DNA of 25,177 nucleotides, taken from NCBI GenBank assembly GCA_003602665.1, contig QQSG01000028.1, forward strand, positions 4,161 through 29,337, written 5' to 3'. A program made the translations under genes and the position numbers. Source of the stretch: Candidatus Poseidoniales archaeon. Its GTDB lineage: Archaea; Thermoplasmatota; Poseidoniia; Poseidoniales; Poseidoniaceae. The notes beneath the pieces are model-generated. The model did not search any database, had not been told where the DNA came from, and saw only the letters and a program-made list of their open reading frames with translations. Below are positions 1 through 8,251 of the stretch, in pieces; the first letter of the stretch is position 1; each line of letters opens with the position of its first letter.

Positions 1-3000
1 TTTTCATTATCATCTCCACTTACGCTACATGATAGGACAGTGCCTGTTAAGGGAGTCCTGCCCAGTTCTTCGAATACATTGGATATGAATTGACAAGAGG
101 CTGATACTTTCGGTAAACTTGACCCTATTTTTACAAATTGTACAGACTCTGTAATCGAAGATACAGTTCCAAAATGAATACCTTCCTCGAGTAAGATTCG
201 ATATTCGTCTTGGTATATGGTTGCCCCTGAGACGCTTGTCGTGCTCGTTGTGTCGGAATGGTCGTGTAACGAAAACGATTGAGTTGAACCAGCAGAACCA
301 TACAGCACTGGTGTCGTGGCGAATGAAATATTTGAGTAAATCACTGAGATGGATTCTTGATACAAGCCTAATTCAGGATGCATAATTCGGAGGTCAATAT
401 CAATTGATTGTTTGTCCCATGTAGCAGGGGGTATGATTTCAAGCGGTATACCACGTATTTGATGTGGTGACAGAGATGCGGATTGGGCACCTGATATGTT
501 CCATCCGGAGGGTAGGTTGTCGAGCGTAAGAGTCACGTGGCTCATTGTATTGCCCGTATTTTCCATCCATGCAAGTGGATATCCTCCTCTCTCATTAACC
601 ACCCAAGATTGGCTGGCATTGAGTTCAAAACTTGGGGATGGGGAAACTCTGACAGGGATCTCAAATTCTTCCAGTCCTTGACCTGCTCCGTCAGATACTC
701 GGATCTTGACAATATTTACTTCTCCTGCTATTGCACCGATTGGTGATTCTACAAATATGTCAATTAGTTCGGTTTGTCCAGGCTCCATAATCATTCCATC
801 AGGTAGTGTTGTATTCCAACCCTGACCTGATTTCGTAAAATAGGGGGTGCTTGGTGAGTTTCCGAGTTGTTGAACTTCAACTTGAATTGTGTCTCCACCT
901 GGCAAGATTTCGAGATTACTATTTGCAAGATTTACGTGCCACTTCGCAGTCCTTTGTACCTCTAAGGTCAAGTTAAACTCAGCGAGTTCGTAGCCGCCTG
1001 AGACAATCTTGTAGGTGATTGTAGCTGCGCTGCTCTCCCATGCAAATGGAATCATCTGAACAATTGGTAGCACCTGTGATGTATTGACCTCGACTTCTAA
1101 GGAATCGACTGGCTGATGCAAATCCCATGATGATGTGTCATTTAGATTTGTGACAATGCTAATGTAGGGAACAAGTTGAACAGTATCAACAAAGTTTCCA
1201 GTATTCTTGACTTGAATTCTATACTGGAATTCTTCATTTGGCAACACTTGCAGATTTTGTCCATCAAGCAAAGTAATGTCCCATGAATGTCGCTGTTCTG
1301 CTTCAATCAGTAATTTTGCTGAAGCAGATACGCTTTCATTGACAATCGATGACCATGTGAACTCTATCTCAAAGGGTTCAGCAGCCGGGATAGCGGAGTC
1401 AAGTGTAATTTCTACTGGCATAATTGTCGTGGCCAATGGAGCCAGAGTTCGTTGTGGATTGAAAAAGGTGAATTGTACATCGTCAGTATCAACCTGATTA
1501 GACGGGATCACGCGCCCGCTAAGGACATACGTGTCTTCTCCGTTTCCAGGATTGTCGAGTTGAATCAGTAGTTGGTGTGGAACACTTACATTGAACCCTG
1601 TCGATTCAGCCAAGGGAGTGGGGTCGATTATACTAATTCCAGAACGATGTATTTGGAGCACTTGGATACTGAGTAAAAACTCGTGATTGTCCAAAGGTAC
1701 ATCCTCCAGCGTGTTAAAAACAAGTCGTTGAGGTGGGGCATCTGTTGGAATGTAGACTTCAAGTGAGGCAACAGCCACTGTCCCCGGTGTGCCAGAAATC
1801 TCCAGAATTCCGTTGTTGACTGTGGCTCCTGATGAGACATTCCATTGCCAATTCGGGAGGTAAACTCCTGCATTATTTAGGTCCCAAGATAAAGAACCAC
1901 TCGTTGGAATAAGGGCATCAATATCAAAGGATGTGACGGTTGAAGGAACTGAGCGAATGTGCACAGGTGAAGAATGTGAACCAACTGCGGTCATATTGAC
2001 CTCAAGAGATCGGCATAACGTATCATCTCCACTTCCTATGCAGGTAGATAAAGTTGTTATTGTCGATGTTCCAAGGCTTGTGGATGAAGGGACATCGAGA
2101 TGGATCGTTAACTCTCTCTTTTCACCTGGTTCTAATGTAATCGAATACACATTGTTCAAACCGTTGTTAAGGACTGGGGTTCCTCCCCAAGATGGATTCG
2201 TCCAGTCGATTGATGTCGTTGTTTCTTGGGCGTTACCTAGATTCTCAATCATAACGTAAGCTTCAGCAGTATATCCTGGAATTCCATATCCCTGTGAATT
2301 ACTCAGACCTTCCGGTCCCACCAATGAAAGCCCTCTTGTCCGTAGTGCTTCGATAGGTACTGAAAGAGTTGTGTTGACAGAGGGGTCGCTGTCAAGTGAG
2401 GCTGTGATATCGATATATCCATCCTCGTCACCCAATGCATCTTGAGGTAGTGTAGCAACGAATGTGAGTGGTACCGGTGTGGATGGTGTTAATTGTATGC
2501 CCACAAGTGATGTTCCCTGCTTTGGTACTACATCCCAGCCCTGCGGAAGGGAAGTCGTATCATATGTGACGGACCATGATGCACTACGTGAACCTGTGGC
2601 CAGAAGGGAAATCTCAACATCTTGACTCATTCCCGGGTTAATTCTTGTTACTTCTTCCGGTGATTGAATTAATACCGCATACGGTTCTACGACATCGAGA
2701 GTTACCTGTTCGATGTTGTTGTCTTCTCTCGCCTCTGTCAAATTATCATTTACGTCGAGAATCAGTTCGAAAAGATGACTTCCCAGTGTGGCAGTTACAT
2801 CAACGCTGAACGTAGAAGGGCCACCATCTCCACTTGGGGACAAGGGTTGTAAATCATCCACTCGAACACGGGCTATCTCGCTTCCATCCATACGCAATAC
2901 ACAATCGATGCTATCTTCATTTTCCCATGTTCCGAAGTTTGCGAATTGGCCTGTAACTGTTAAGGTTTGACCAGGGTCTGGAGATGCTGGATTGAAGGAG

Positions 3001-4757
3001 ATTCCATTGGAATCTGCAAGGGGGGCTAAATCTAACGCCCTTTGGGAGATGAGGGTGTCTCCGAGTAACATATCTAAGGCACCGTCGCCATCCATGTCAG
3101 CAAATGCGGGTGCAGACCATACTCTGTGAGGCATTGCTAAGGGTTCATCCCATCCTTCGGACACTTCATCAGTAAAACCTGTGTCTCCTTCAAATGCAAA
3201 GACTCTTCTGCCGAAAGCGACAATGATGTCGTCGCCATCTTCTCCATTAATATCCATCAAGGATGGAGGTGATACTGCAATTTCATCGTTTGAGTTACCA
3301 GATCCTCCTCTATTCATCACCTTTGTCCATATCTTTGTAGGAGGATCGTTACTCAAGTCATGGCAACCAACCATTCCTTCTCTGTCAAATGAGAAGGATG
3401 ATGTGGAGTACCATGTTACCCAACAAAGCCGATCATCTACGCCATCTGCGTCTGTATCGATTGGTAAAGGTGGAGCATCTGCAAATCCATTCTGTGCACG
3501 GAAGGAAAAAATTTCTTGAGTCGATGTAAGCTCCATCCCAACAAATCTTGCACCATAGCCAGTAGTGCCTCCATTGGAATCTGTAGGAACTGTCAAGATC
3601 ATCTCGGGTGCTGCATCGTTATCGAGTTGTGTGACGACCGGACTAGGAAGTCTTAGTCTCGGAGAATTATCATCGAAATCAGTTCCTGTTATCGCAACTC
3701 GTCCCCATGAATTTGAACCTGTGGCGCCATCAAGGCGCCAAATCCACATATTGCCTGAATTCTCGTCAATGGTGGTTGCAACAACTGCAGTGTTAGAATC
3801 ATCCAGTTGAGCCCACGTTGGGTCGCTAGGATGTGTCCCTCTGTCGAGAATAACTTCCCAAGTAGGGGCAGTCGGGGTTGTTGAGCCCAATGGGATTGTC
3901 ATAATTTGGGGGTCTTCAGAGTTGATGTCGACTGCAGAGATAACAAGCTCAGGTTGTCCGTCAAGTTCTAGGTCGGCTAGAAGTGGTTGAGTTACGGAAA
4001 GGTGATTGCTTTCTCTTGTAGGAGCGTGTGGGCTCGTGATTCCAACTCGTAAATCAGCATCGGACCATGACCACATGACTTCATTGGAATGACCACCTGT
4101 TTGCCACCCAGATTCATCGCAGGTTAATTCTGGAGACCAAACGTCTACATTTAGTGCGCTATCAGTATCATAGACAATCACAATTTCAGTCGTCCCATCG
4201 AGATCAACATCTACCAGTACAGGCGTGGAACGTGCAGATTTAGTCGAACCCAGGTCAACTTGCCAGGCTATGCTTGCATCATCTCCTGCAATGAGTGATA
4301 GCTTTGTTGAAGAGGTCCCTGTGCTCTCGTGAAGTACCACTGCAAAGAGACCAAGCGGCGTACAGCGGTCTGTCGCACCTGATGTGACCACTAAGTTTGC
4401 TGAAAAGTTCCCAATAATCGATCCGTAAGCATCTGATCCTATGCCATCCTCTAACCCAACCCAATTAATCACCGGGTCGTTAATACTGGCAAGCGAAGTC
4501 ACCAAATCTACTGGACCTGCACCGGGGCCTCCGTCAGCAGAATGAGTTGGCATTGACCCATTCCTGGTAGGTACTCCTCCATACTGGGCCCACGGTTGGT
4601 CAAGCGGGTCCCACGGATTATCTGTGCTACTCCTTACACTGTCGTTACTCTGTAGAGAACCAATGTTCATCTGGCTAAGTGAGGTGAACAGCATGAGTAG
4701 AACCATGCCAAGTGCTGGCCAGAATTGCTCCTTTCTGGAATGGCTTGCGCTACTCAT
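1..4757 (-). CDS. Giant secreted FG-GAP/CARDB repeat protein (partial, C-terminus beyond window)
   Basis: I read an uninterrupted minus-strand frame from ATG at 4757 to the left edge (1585 codons, no stop in the parts I translated). Residues about 13-29 (WPALGMVLLMLF) form a signal peptide or membrane anchor after a short charged start. Residues about 90-580 contain FG-GAP/VCBS-like Asp-rich turns such as DVDLDGTTEIVIV, ADMDGDGALDMLL and QLDNDAAPEMIL, which suggest a calcium-binding beta-propeller. Residues about 580-690 look like a CARDB adhesion domain, ending in EAREDNNIEQVTL. After that come serial Ig/NEW3-like beta-sandwich domains, including GSGDDTLC near residue 909 and a related CSVSGDDNE at the left edge. 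No catalytic motif is visible in the sequenced part. The role is probably cell-surface or extracellular binding; that is inference. It is divergent from the rpo7 operon. Confidence 0.85.
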   Translation of the reverse strand, partial: MSSASHSRKEQFWPALGMVLLMLFTSLSQMNIGSLQSNDSVRSSTDNPWDPLDQPWAQYGGVPTRNGSMPTHSADGGPGAGPVDLVTSLASINDPVINWVGLEDGIGSDAYGSIIGNFSANLVVTSGATDRCTPLGLFAVVLHESTGTSSTKLSLIAGDDASIAWQVDLGSTKSARSTPVLVDVDLDGTTEIVIVYDTDSALNVDVWSPELTCDESGWQTGGHSNEVMWSWSDADLRVGITSPHAPTRESNHLSVTQPLLADLELDGQPELVISAVDINSEDPQIMTIPLGSTTPTAPTWEVILDRGTHPSDPTWAQLDDSNTAVVATTIDENSGNMWIWRLDGATGSNSWGRVAITGTDFDDNSPRLRLPSPVVTQLDNDAAPEMILTVPTDSNGGTTGYGARFVGMELTSTQEIFSFRAQNGFADAPPLPIDTDADGVDDRLCWVTWYSTSSFSFDREGMVGCHDLSNDPPTKIWTKVMNRGGSGNSNDEIAVSPPSLMDINGEDGDDIIVAFGRRVFAFEGDTGFTDEVSEGWDEPLAMPHRVWSAPAFADMDGDGALDMLLGDTLISQRALDLAPLADSNGISFNPASPDPGQTLTVTGQFANFGTWENEDSIDCVLRMDGSEIARVRVDDLQPLSPSGDGGPSTFSVDVTATLGSHLFELILDVNDNLTEAREDNNIEQVTLDVVEPYAVLIQSPEEVTRINPGMSQDVEISLLATGSRSASWSVTYDTTSLPQGWDVVPKQGTSLVGIQLTPSTPVPLTFVATLPQDALGDEDGYIDITASLDSDPSVNTTLSVPIEALRTRGLSLVGPEGLSNSQGYGIPGYTAEAYVMIENLGNAQETTTSIDWTNPSWGGTPVLNNGLNNVYSITLEPGEKRELTIHLDVPSSTSLGTSTITTLSTCIGSGDDTLCRSLEVNMTAVGSHSSPVHIRSVPSTVTSFDIDALIPTSGSLSWDLNNAGVYLPNWQWNVSSGATVNNGILEISGTPGTVAVASLEVYIPTDAPPQRLVFNTLEDVPLDNHEFLLSIQVLQIHRSGISIIDPTPLAESTGFNVSVPHQLLIQLDNPGNGEDTYVLSGRVIPSNQVDTDDVQFTFFNPQRTLAPLATTIMPVEITLDSAIPAAEPFEIEFTWSSIVNESVSASAKLLIEAEQRHSWDITLLDGQNLQVLPNEEFQYRIQVKNTGNFVDTVQLVPYISIVTNLNDTSSWDLHQPVDSLEVEVNTSQVLPIVQMIPFAWESSAATITYKIVSGGYELAEFNLTLEVQRTAKWHVNLANSNLEILPGGDTIQVEVQQLGNSPSTPYFTKSGQGWNTTLPDGMIMEPGQTELIDIFVESPIGAIAGEVNIVKIRVSDGAGQGLEEFEIPVRVSPSPSFELNASQSWVVNERGGYPLAWMENTGNTMSHVTLTLDNLPSGWNISGAQSASLSPHQIRGIPLEIIPPATWDKQSIDIDLRIMHPELGLYQESISVIYSNISFATTPVLYGSAGSTQSFSLHDHSDTTSTTSVSGATIYQDEYRILLEEGIHFGTVSSITESVQFVKIGSSLPKVSASCQFISNVFEELGRTPLTGTVLSCSVSGDDNE

Positions 4758-4891
4758 TGTCTATATTGTAGGTCAAGGGGTTGTTATTGCTTTGGGCGAA
4801 AGGTGCAAAAACACGTCGAATTTGGGTGAGATTTTATGTATTCGAGACGGATTTTTTATTCCCGCAGTAGCATGAATTATGGCGTGTGCTT

Positions 4892-4898
4892 CATATAG
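4892..4898 (+). promoter_or_regulatory. Candidate TATA box for the rpo7 operon
   Basis: CATATAG lies where a start site about 25 bases downstream would fall near 4920. That is just before the structured GC-rich element, so the RNA would begin with it. The match to the archaeal TATA consensus is only moderate. Confidence 0.4.
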
Positions 4899-4929
4899 GG
4901 GTCGTCACTCGGCAAAATGACTTCGGTCA

Positions 4930-5019
4930 CCTTCTCTCCCGAGGCGGCGCCGGTGAAGGACGGAAGAGGCTCACCCCCTTCCGCTTCATTGCTACGCTGA
5001 GAGAAGGCCGGGGAGAGGA
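4930..5019 (+). promoter_or_regulatory. Structured rpo7 leader with two mutually exclusive pairings
   Basis: Two nested helices are visible. The outer one is a perfect 9-bp pairing of 4930-4938 (CCTTCTCTC) with 4999-5007 (GAGAGAAGG). The inner one pairs 4951-4966 with 4978-4991 in 14 pairs, with two G-U wobbles and a bulged GA at 4959-4960, around an 11-base loop. The pyrimidine strand can instead pair at 4932-4940 with 5011-5019 (GGGAGAGGA), also 9 pairs with one G-U. That second partner includes the GGAG ribosome-binding site of rpo7 (ATG 5026). The two states exclude each other, so one would hide the ribosome-binding site and the other free it. The pairing is read from sequence; a regulatory function is inference. 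A free-standing small RNA is the alternative. Confidence 0.5.
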
Positions 5020-5025
5020 AAAAAG

Positions 5026-5577
5026 ATGTACAAAATCGTAACAAAAGAGGATACAATTCGTATTCCGGCAGAGTACATGAAGAAAGGACAATCTCTCGAT
5101 CAACATATCGATCGATTGGCTATGACTGCATTTGAAGGACGCTTCGATGAACAAAATCGTTTCATTCTTGTCACAAGCAACCACACGCCTCTCGGCCGTG
5201 GCCGAATTATTCACGGTGATGGTGCTATTTACCAACGAGTTCGCTTCGACGCTCTTCTCTTCTGTATGGATGATTACGAAGTTGTCGAAGGTGCTATCTC
5301 TGAAGTAAATGAATTCGGAGCCTTCGTTCGTATTGGACCAATGGAAGCTCTACTTCACAAGTCTCAGATTCTTGAGACTCAAGTTGAAGTTAACGTTGGG
5401 GCCGGAACTATTTCTGGTCGCGATGATGACAAGCGACTCGGTATTGGTACTGCTGTACGTGCAAGAATCGTCTCTTTGTCACCTGATACCAGTGATCCTC
5501 GTCGTTCAAAGATTGGATTGACATGTAAGCAACCAGGATTGGGCTCCCTTGAATGGCTCCATGCACCAGGTGAGTGA
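5026..5577 (+). CDS. rpo7: DNA-directed RNA polymerase subunit Rpo7 (RpoE')
   Basis: This 183-residue protein has the standard length of archaeal Rpo7, the stalk subunit that with Rpo4 binds nascent RNA and helps promoter melting. The N-terminal tip domain (residues 1 to about 80) begins MYKIVTKEDTIRIPAEYM and contains GRGRIIHGDGAIYQRVRF. The C-terminal S1/OB domain contains VVEGAISEVNEFGAFVRIGP, and the end QPGLGSLEWL is typical of the family. The ATG at 5026 is preceded by GGAGAGG about 9 bases upstream. Its stop is followed two bases later by the spt4 ATG. It is the first gene of a four-gene transcription/translation operon, an order common in Euryarchaeota, and its leader is unusually structured. 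Confidence 0.97.
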   Translation: MYKIVTKEDTIRIPAEYMKKGQSLDQHIDRLAMTAFEGRFDEQNRFILVTSNHTPLGRGRIIHGDGAIYQRVRFDALLFCMDDYEVVEGAISEVNEFGAFVRIGPMEALLHKSQILETQVEVNVGAGTISGRDDDKRLGIGTAVRARIVSLSPDTSDPRRSKIGLTCKQPGLGSLEWLHAPGE

Positions 5578-5579
5578 AT

Positions 5580-5783
5580 ATGGCAAAGAAACCCTATGCA
5601 TGTGGCGATTGTGGGCTGATTCTGCAAGATGATGTTGATCAATGTCCTCGTCATCCATCTGCTCAAACAACTACTGACTGGCAAGGCTATGTCATTATCA
5701 TTCACCCTTCTCGTTCCGAAATTGCTGAACGATTGAACATCGACCAACATGGCCGATATGCATTGAAGGTGAATATCCGTTAA
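5580..5783 (+). CDS. spt4: Transcription elongation factor Spt4 (RpoE'')
   Basis: A 67-residue zinc-ribbon protein that partners Spt5 to clamp RNA polymerase during elongation. The end matches archaeal Spt4: DWQGYVIIIHPSRSEIAERL, then GRYALKV. Zinc ligands would be C8, C11 and C22; the expected fourth Cys of the usual CPxC is His (C22-P-R-H25). CCCH coordination is chemically reasonable, so I do not read this as inactivation. I chose ATG 5580 over the in-frame GTG at 5574 because GTG overlaps the rpo7 stop, and GGTGA at 5569-5573 sits at suitable spacing before the ATG. A Shine-Dalgarno for the next gene follows its stop. Confidence 0.93.
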   Translation: MAKKPYACGDCGLILQDDVDQCPRHPSAQTTTDWQGYVIIIHPSRSEIAERLNIDQHGRYALKVNIR

Positions 5784-5796
5784 GGAGAGAATAACA

Positions 5797-6114
5797 ATGG
5801 AAATTGTAAGTCGTACAGAAAACAAATTGCTCAACCGCGTTGAAATTGAATTTCGATGGAGTCACAAGGGAAAGGAAACTCCTTCTAAGAAAGAAGTTAT
5901 GGATCTCGTAAAGACACTCGAGCCTGGCTCAAACCCGGACCTCATCGTTGTCAAGAACTGTAAAACTCGATTCGGTCAAGCATTAACCACTGGAAATGCT
6001 CTGATTTACGAAACAGACGGGGCAATGAAAGTTGAACCTGATTATATCTATGAGCGCCACAAGGGATTCCGAAGCGGTTCAGCTACTGAAGAGAAAACGG
6101 AAGGTGATGAGTGA
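5797..6114 (+). CDS. rps24e: Small ribosomal subunit protein eS24 (S24e)
   Basis: A 105-residue protein with the archaeal S24e pattern: N-terminal MEIVSRTENKLLNRVEIEF, a central PSKKEVMDLV, then IVVKNCKTRFGQALTTGNALIY. It binds the small ribosomal subunit. A clear AAGGAGAG precedes the ATG by about 7 bases, the cleanest Shine-Dalgarno in this operon. The C-terminal tail (SATEEKTEGDE) is acidic and probably disordered. The stop TGA overlaps the next start in a TGATG, which suggests translational coupling to rps27ae. Confidence 0.96.
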   Translation: MEIVSRTENKLLNRVEIEFRWSHKGKETPSKKEVMDLVKTLEPGSNPDLIVVKNCKTRFGQALTTGNALIYETDGAMKVEPDYIYERHKGFRSGSATEEKTEGDE

Positions 6115-6284
6115 TGGGAGAACCAAATGCAAAGGCAAAGTGGTCTAAGTACGCTATTGCAGAAGATGGAACGCTTGAGCGAAAAGCAGAGCATTGCCCA
6201 AACTGCGGTCCTGGTGTTTTCTTAGGAGTTCATTCAGATCGAAAAACCTGCGGAAGATGCGGTTATTCTGTCAAGATTGAATGA
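6114..6284 (+). CDS. rps27ae: Small ribosomal subunit protein eS31 (S27ae)
   Basis: I translated this 56-residue gene by hand; it is easily missed at a 60-residue cutoff. It reads MGEPNAKAKWSKY, then EHCPNCGPGVFLGVH and TCGRCGYSVKIE. The zinc-ribbon cysteines are C28, C31, C46 and C49, and the archaeal S27ae features (KYxI, CPxCGPGVFL) are all present. The ATG overlaps the last base of the rps24e stop. Its final 22 bases overlap, on the opposite strand, the 3' end of the propeller-like gene that ends at 6263. It closes the operon. Confidence 0.95.
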   Translation: MGEPNAKAKWSKYAIAEDGTLERKAEHCPNCGPGVFLGVHSDRKTCGRCGYSVKIE

Positions 6285-7210
6285 GTTATCATACCATCAT
6301 TGGTAACAACCCAAAGTCCATTTGGACTTCGAATATGTTGAACAACCACCTCTTGATGTTCAAACCGCTTGAAATCATTTTCCATTAATTCTAGTTCCTC
6401 ACGCCAACCGGCGAGATACCATGAATTCGATTCTTCATTGAACATAACATTTTGAATTGGGCCGCTTGATGATGCTTCGCAGAAAAGTTTCCCATCTCTA
6501 TACCAGTAAATGTGACCGCTTTTCAAAACCAGTAAACGGTTTGAACCAACCGCAACCACCTTGTCGAGAGAGCCGTCGAGCACAAATGAACCTATACCAA
6601 TTAAGGAGCCATCCTCCTTGGACAGTCTGCAACACCCTCCTGCTCTTGACCAGATCTCTACACTTGAATTCGTCACGCAAATCTCCACAGATTCTTGGCT
6701 CATTGGAATCTTCTTCAAATCAGGCCACTCAGGGGGGGGTGCTCTCCATTGCTCGACTCCATTAGAATTGAAGGAGTAGACGCCTCTGTTCCATAATATG
6801 AAAATAAATCCATCATCATGGCGTTCTAAACCTAACGGTTCAGCATCAAGGGTATGAGACCACAAGACACCTGCTGGCTGAATTGCACTTTCGATAAGTC
6901 GTGCCTTACGAACATCTCCTCTATCTGCTCCTTTTTGGAACGGTTTGGTACATGAGATTGCACCCATTCTTGCAACAAGTAATTCTCGATCAATCCATGT
7001 CGCCACAATCAAATCATCAATTAAAATCACATGCTCTATTGGAGCAGGGAATGGGCATGCAAAATCTTCAATCGGATTCCATCCAGCATCCAATCGACAG
7101 AGTTGTCCATCGACGCCGACCGCAATTGCAAAAACATCTTCGATTTTTGGTGTAGGAAGTATTTTCAAAACCTTGAATGGTAGTTGTTTCGATTCCCTTA
7201 CTCCGCCCAT
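6263..7210 (-). CDS. Uncharacterised beta-propeller-like protein
   Basis: A 315-residue protein that I cannot place in a named family. It has repeated short strand-turn units with Trp/Tyr and Gly turns, such as GFIFILWNRGVYSFNSNGV, SVEIWSRAGGCCRLSKEDG, GHIYWYRDGKLF and GLWVVTNDGMI. This resembles a WD40- or PQQ-type propeller read irregularly. No signal peptide or membrane helix is obvious, so it is probably cytoplasmic. It converges with the ribosomal operon, overlapping rps27ae by 22 bases, and is divergent from dtdA. An 8-base C tract on the coding strand (about 6732-6739) encodes the PPP of WRAPPPEWP. The start at ATG 7210 is the first in frame and is not confirmed by a ribosome-binding site. 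Confidence 0.7.
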   Translation of the reverse strand: MGGVRESKQLPFKVLKILPTPKIEDVFAIAVGVDGQLCRLDAGWNPIEDFACPFPAPIEHVILIDDLIVATWIDRELLVARMGAISCTKPFQKGADRGDVRKARLIESAIQPAGVLWSHTLDAEPLGLERHDDGFIFILWNRGVYSFNSNGVEQWRAPPPEWPDLKKIPMSQESVEICVTNSSVEIWSRAGGCCRLSKEDGSLIGIGSFVLDGSLDKVVAVGSNRLLVLKSGHIYWYRDGKLFCEASSSGPIQNVMFNEESNSWYLAGWREELELMENDFKRFEHQEVVVQHIRSPNGLWVVTNDGMITHSILTE

Positions 7211-7270
7211 GTACTCGCTAAAACCGGGTTGTTTGTCAATACTCGCTTTGAAAAACCGCCTAGTTCTCCA

Positions 7271-8236
7271 ATGTGTATGGACGGGGTGGTTCTCATTGCA
7301 GTTAACGGCAATGACATCGCTTCTGTTAATCAGGCTAAATGTCTTCTTGAAAAGGGAATCTGGGTGGCCTTGGATGATGTTGAAGGTTTCAAGGCCTATC
7401 GATATGAACAGGTTCGAATGTGGTACTTACCCGAACGAATACTATGGGAAGACCATCTCGAAAAGAGATGGGCTGCTGCTACAAATGAAACGGTTCTGGA
7501 AATAATTTTCCCATCACGTCATGCAGCGAAAAGCGGGACTCCTTGTCTTACTTTACATCCTATTGGAGTTCCGCACATTGAACAAAATACAATTCCCGAA
7601 TTTGGTGGGAAATCAGGATATGCCCCTCCACCTAGTACTCGCTTAGGTCCGTGGTGGAGGTTGTTGAATGAAAAATGGGTTGACCAATCTATTCCTGACT
7701 TCTCATTATCTCTAGAAGTCACTCACCATGGCCCAGTAACAGATGTCCCATGTTTGTTCATAGAAGTCGGTTCAACTCAAGAATATTGGCCTCATGAAGG
7801 GGCTGCAAGCCTCCTTTCAGACGTCATCTGGGAGGGCCTTGGCCTGTCAGGAACGGATGAAATAGGAAATTGGGATGCCCAGAGCAATCATTCACATCCA
7901 GTTTTGATTACATTGGGAGGTGGTCACTATGCTCCCAAAGGAAACAAACTGGGCTCTGAAGAACATGTATGGCTCGGACATATGCTTGCAAATCATTCTA
8001 TTCCATTCGGAACATCTGAGGATCCGGGGACTCTTTGGCGACAATCGATTGATGCTGTGGTGCAATCTACAAAACAATCTTTTCCGGGAGGTTCGGTTGT
8101 GGCAAGTGTTGAAAAAAAATCGTTCAAGGGTTGGCAACGTCAATTGATTTATCAACATTTAGAATCGATTTCAGTGCCAGTTCTTCGCTCAAAACCTTTC
8201 TTGGAAATGGTCAATAGTCTTCAGCAGAAGCAATGA
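7271..8236 (+). CDS. dtdA: D-aminoacyl-tRNA deacylase DtdA (DTD2/GEK1 family)
   Basis: This enzyme hydrolyses D-amino acids from mischarged tRNA in archaea and plants. Family hallmarks, numbered from ATG 7271 (321 residues): an N-terminal strand and helix VVLIAVNGNDIASVNQAKCLL, THHGP at about 151-155, FIEVGST at about 163-169 and GGGHYAP at about 216-222, which carry the conserved His residues. The open frame reaches back to a TTG at 7184, but that would overlap the divergent gene starting at 7210 and add residues unlike the family. ATG 7271, or the next at 7277, puts the first conserved strand at the N-terminus. No clear Shine-Dalgarno is visible. It sits 15 bases before proline dehydrogenase, probably in one transcript. 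Confidence 0.92.
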   Translation: MCMDGVVLIAVNGNDIASVNQAKCLLEKGIWVALDDVEGFKAYRYEQVRMWYLPERILWEDHLEKRWAAATNETVLEIIFPSRHAAKSGTPCLTLHPIGVPHIEQNTIPEFGGKSGYAPPPSTRLGPWWRLLNEKWVDQSIPDFSLSLEVTHHGPVTDVPCLFIEVGSTQEYWPHEGAASLLSDVIWEGLGLSGTDEIGNWDAQSNHSHPVLITLGGGHYAPKGNKLGSEEHVWLGHMLANHSIPFGTSEDPGTLWRQSIDAVVQSTKQSFPGGSVVASVEKKSFKGWQRQLIYQHLESISVPVLRSKPFLEMVNSLQQKQ

Positions 8237-8251
8237 ATCAAGGGGATAATT

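Larger units (their letters stand above)
4758..5025. other. Divergent intergenic region: exoprotein and rpo7 promoters
   Basis: This 268-base gap separates the giant exoprotein (-) from rpo7 (+). The left part is A+T-rich. On the minus strand it carries TATA-like stretches at about 4830-4838 (CATAAAATC) and 4850-4860, either of which could serve the exoprotein. The right part from about 4920 is abruptly GC-rich and folds strongly, as listed separately. I see no small ORF with a convincing start in it. Confidence 0.6.

Noticed and set aside
3181..3519. 112-residue plus-strand ORF and similar ones at 1-4600
   Set aside because: They are antisense to the continuous giant minus-strand coding frame and have low-complexity Ser/Pro content.
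4930..5007. H/ACA guide RNA, C/D RNA or SRP RNA reading of the rpo7 leader
   Set aside because: The lower stem and internal loop resemble H/ACA, but no ACA box directly follows the stem. Boxes C and D are imperfect, and the SRP loop motif is absent. A leader structure fits the location better.
5379..5834. 151-residue minus-strand ORF
   Set aside because: It is a shadow of rpo7, spt4 and the start of rps24e, all confidently identified on the other strand.
7184..7270. TTG start for dtdA giving 29 extra residues
   Set aside because: It would overlap the divergent gene's start, and the family normally begins at the first strand near ATG 7271.
6945..7505. 186-residue plus-strand ORF
   Set aside because: It crosses the propeller-like gene antisense and the dtdA gene out of frame, and shows no family features. 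dtdA in another frame carries clear motifs.
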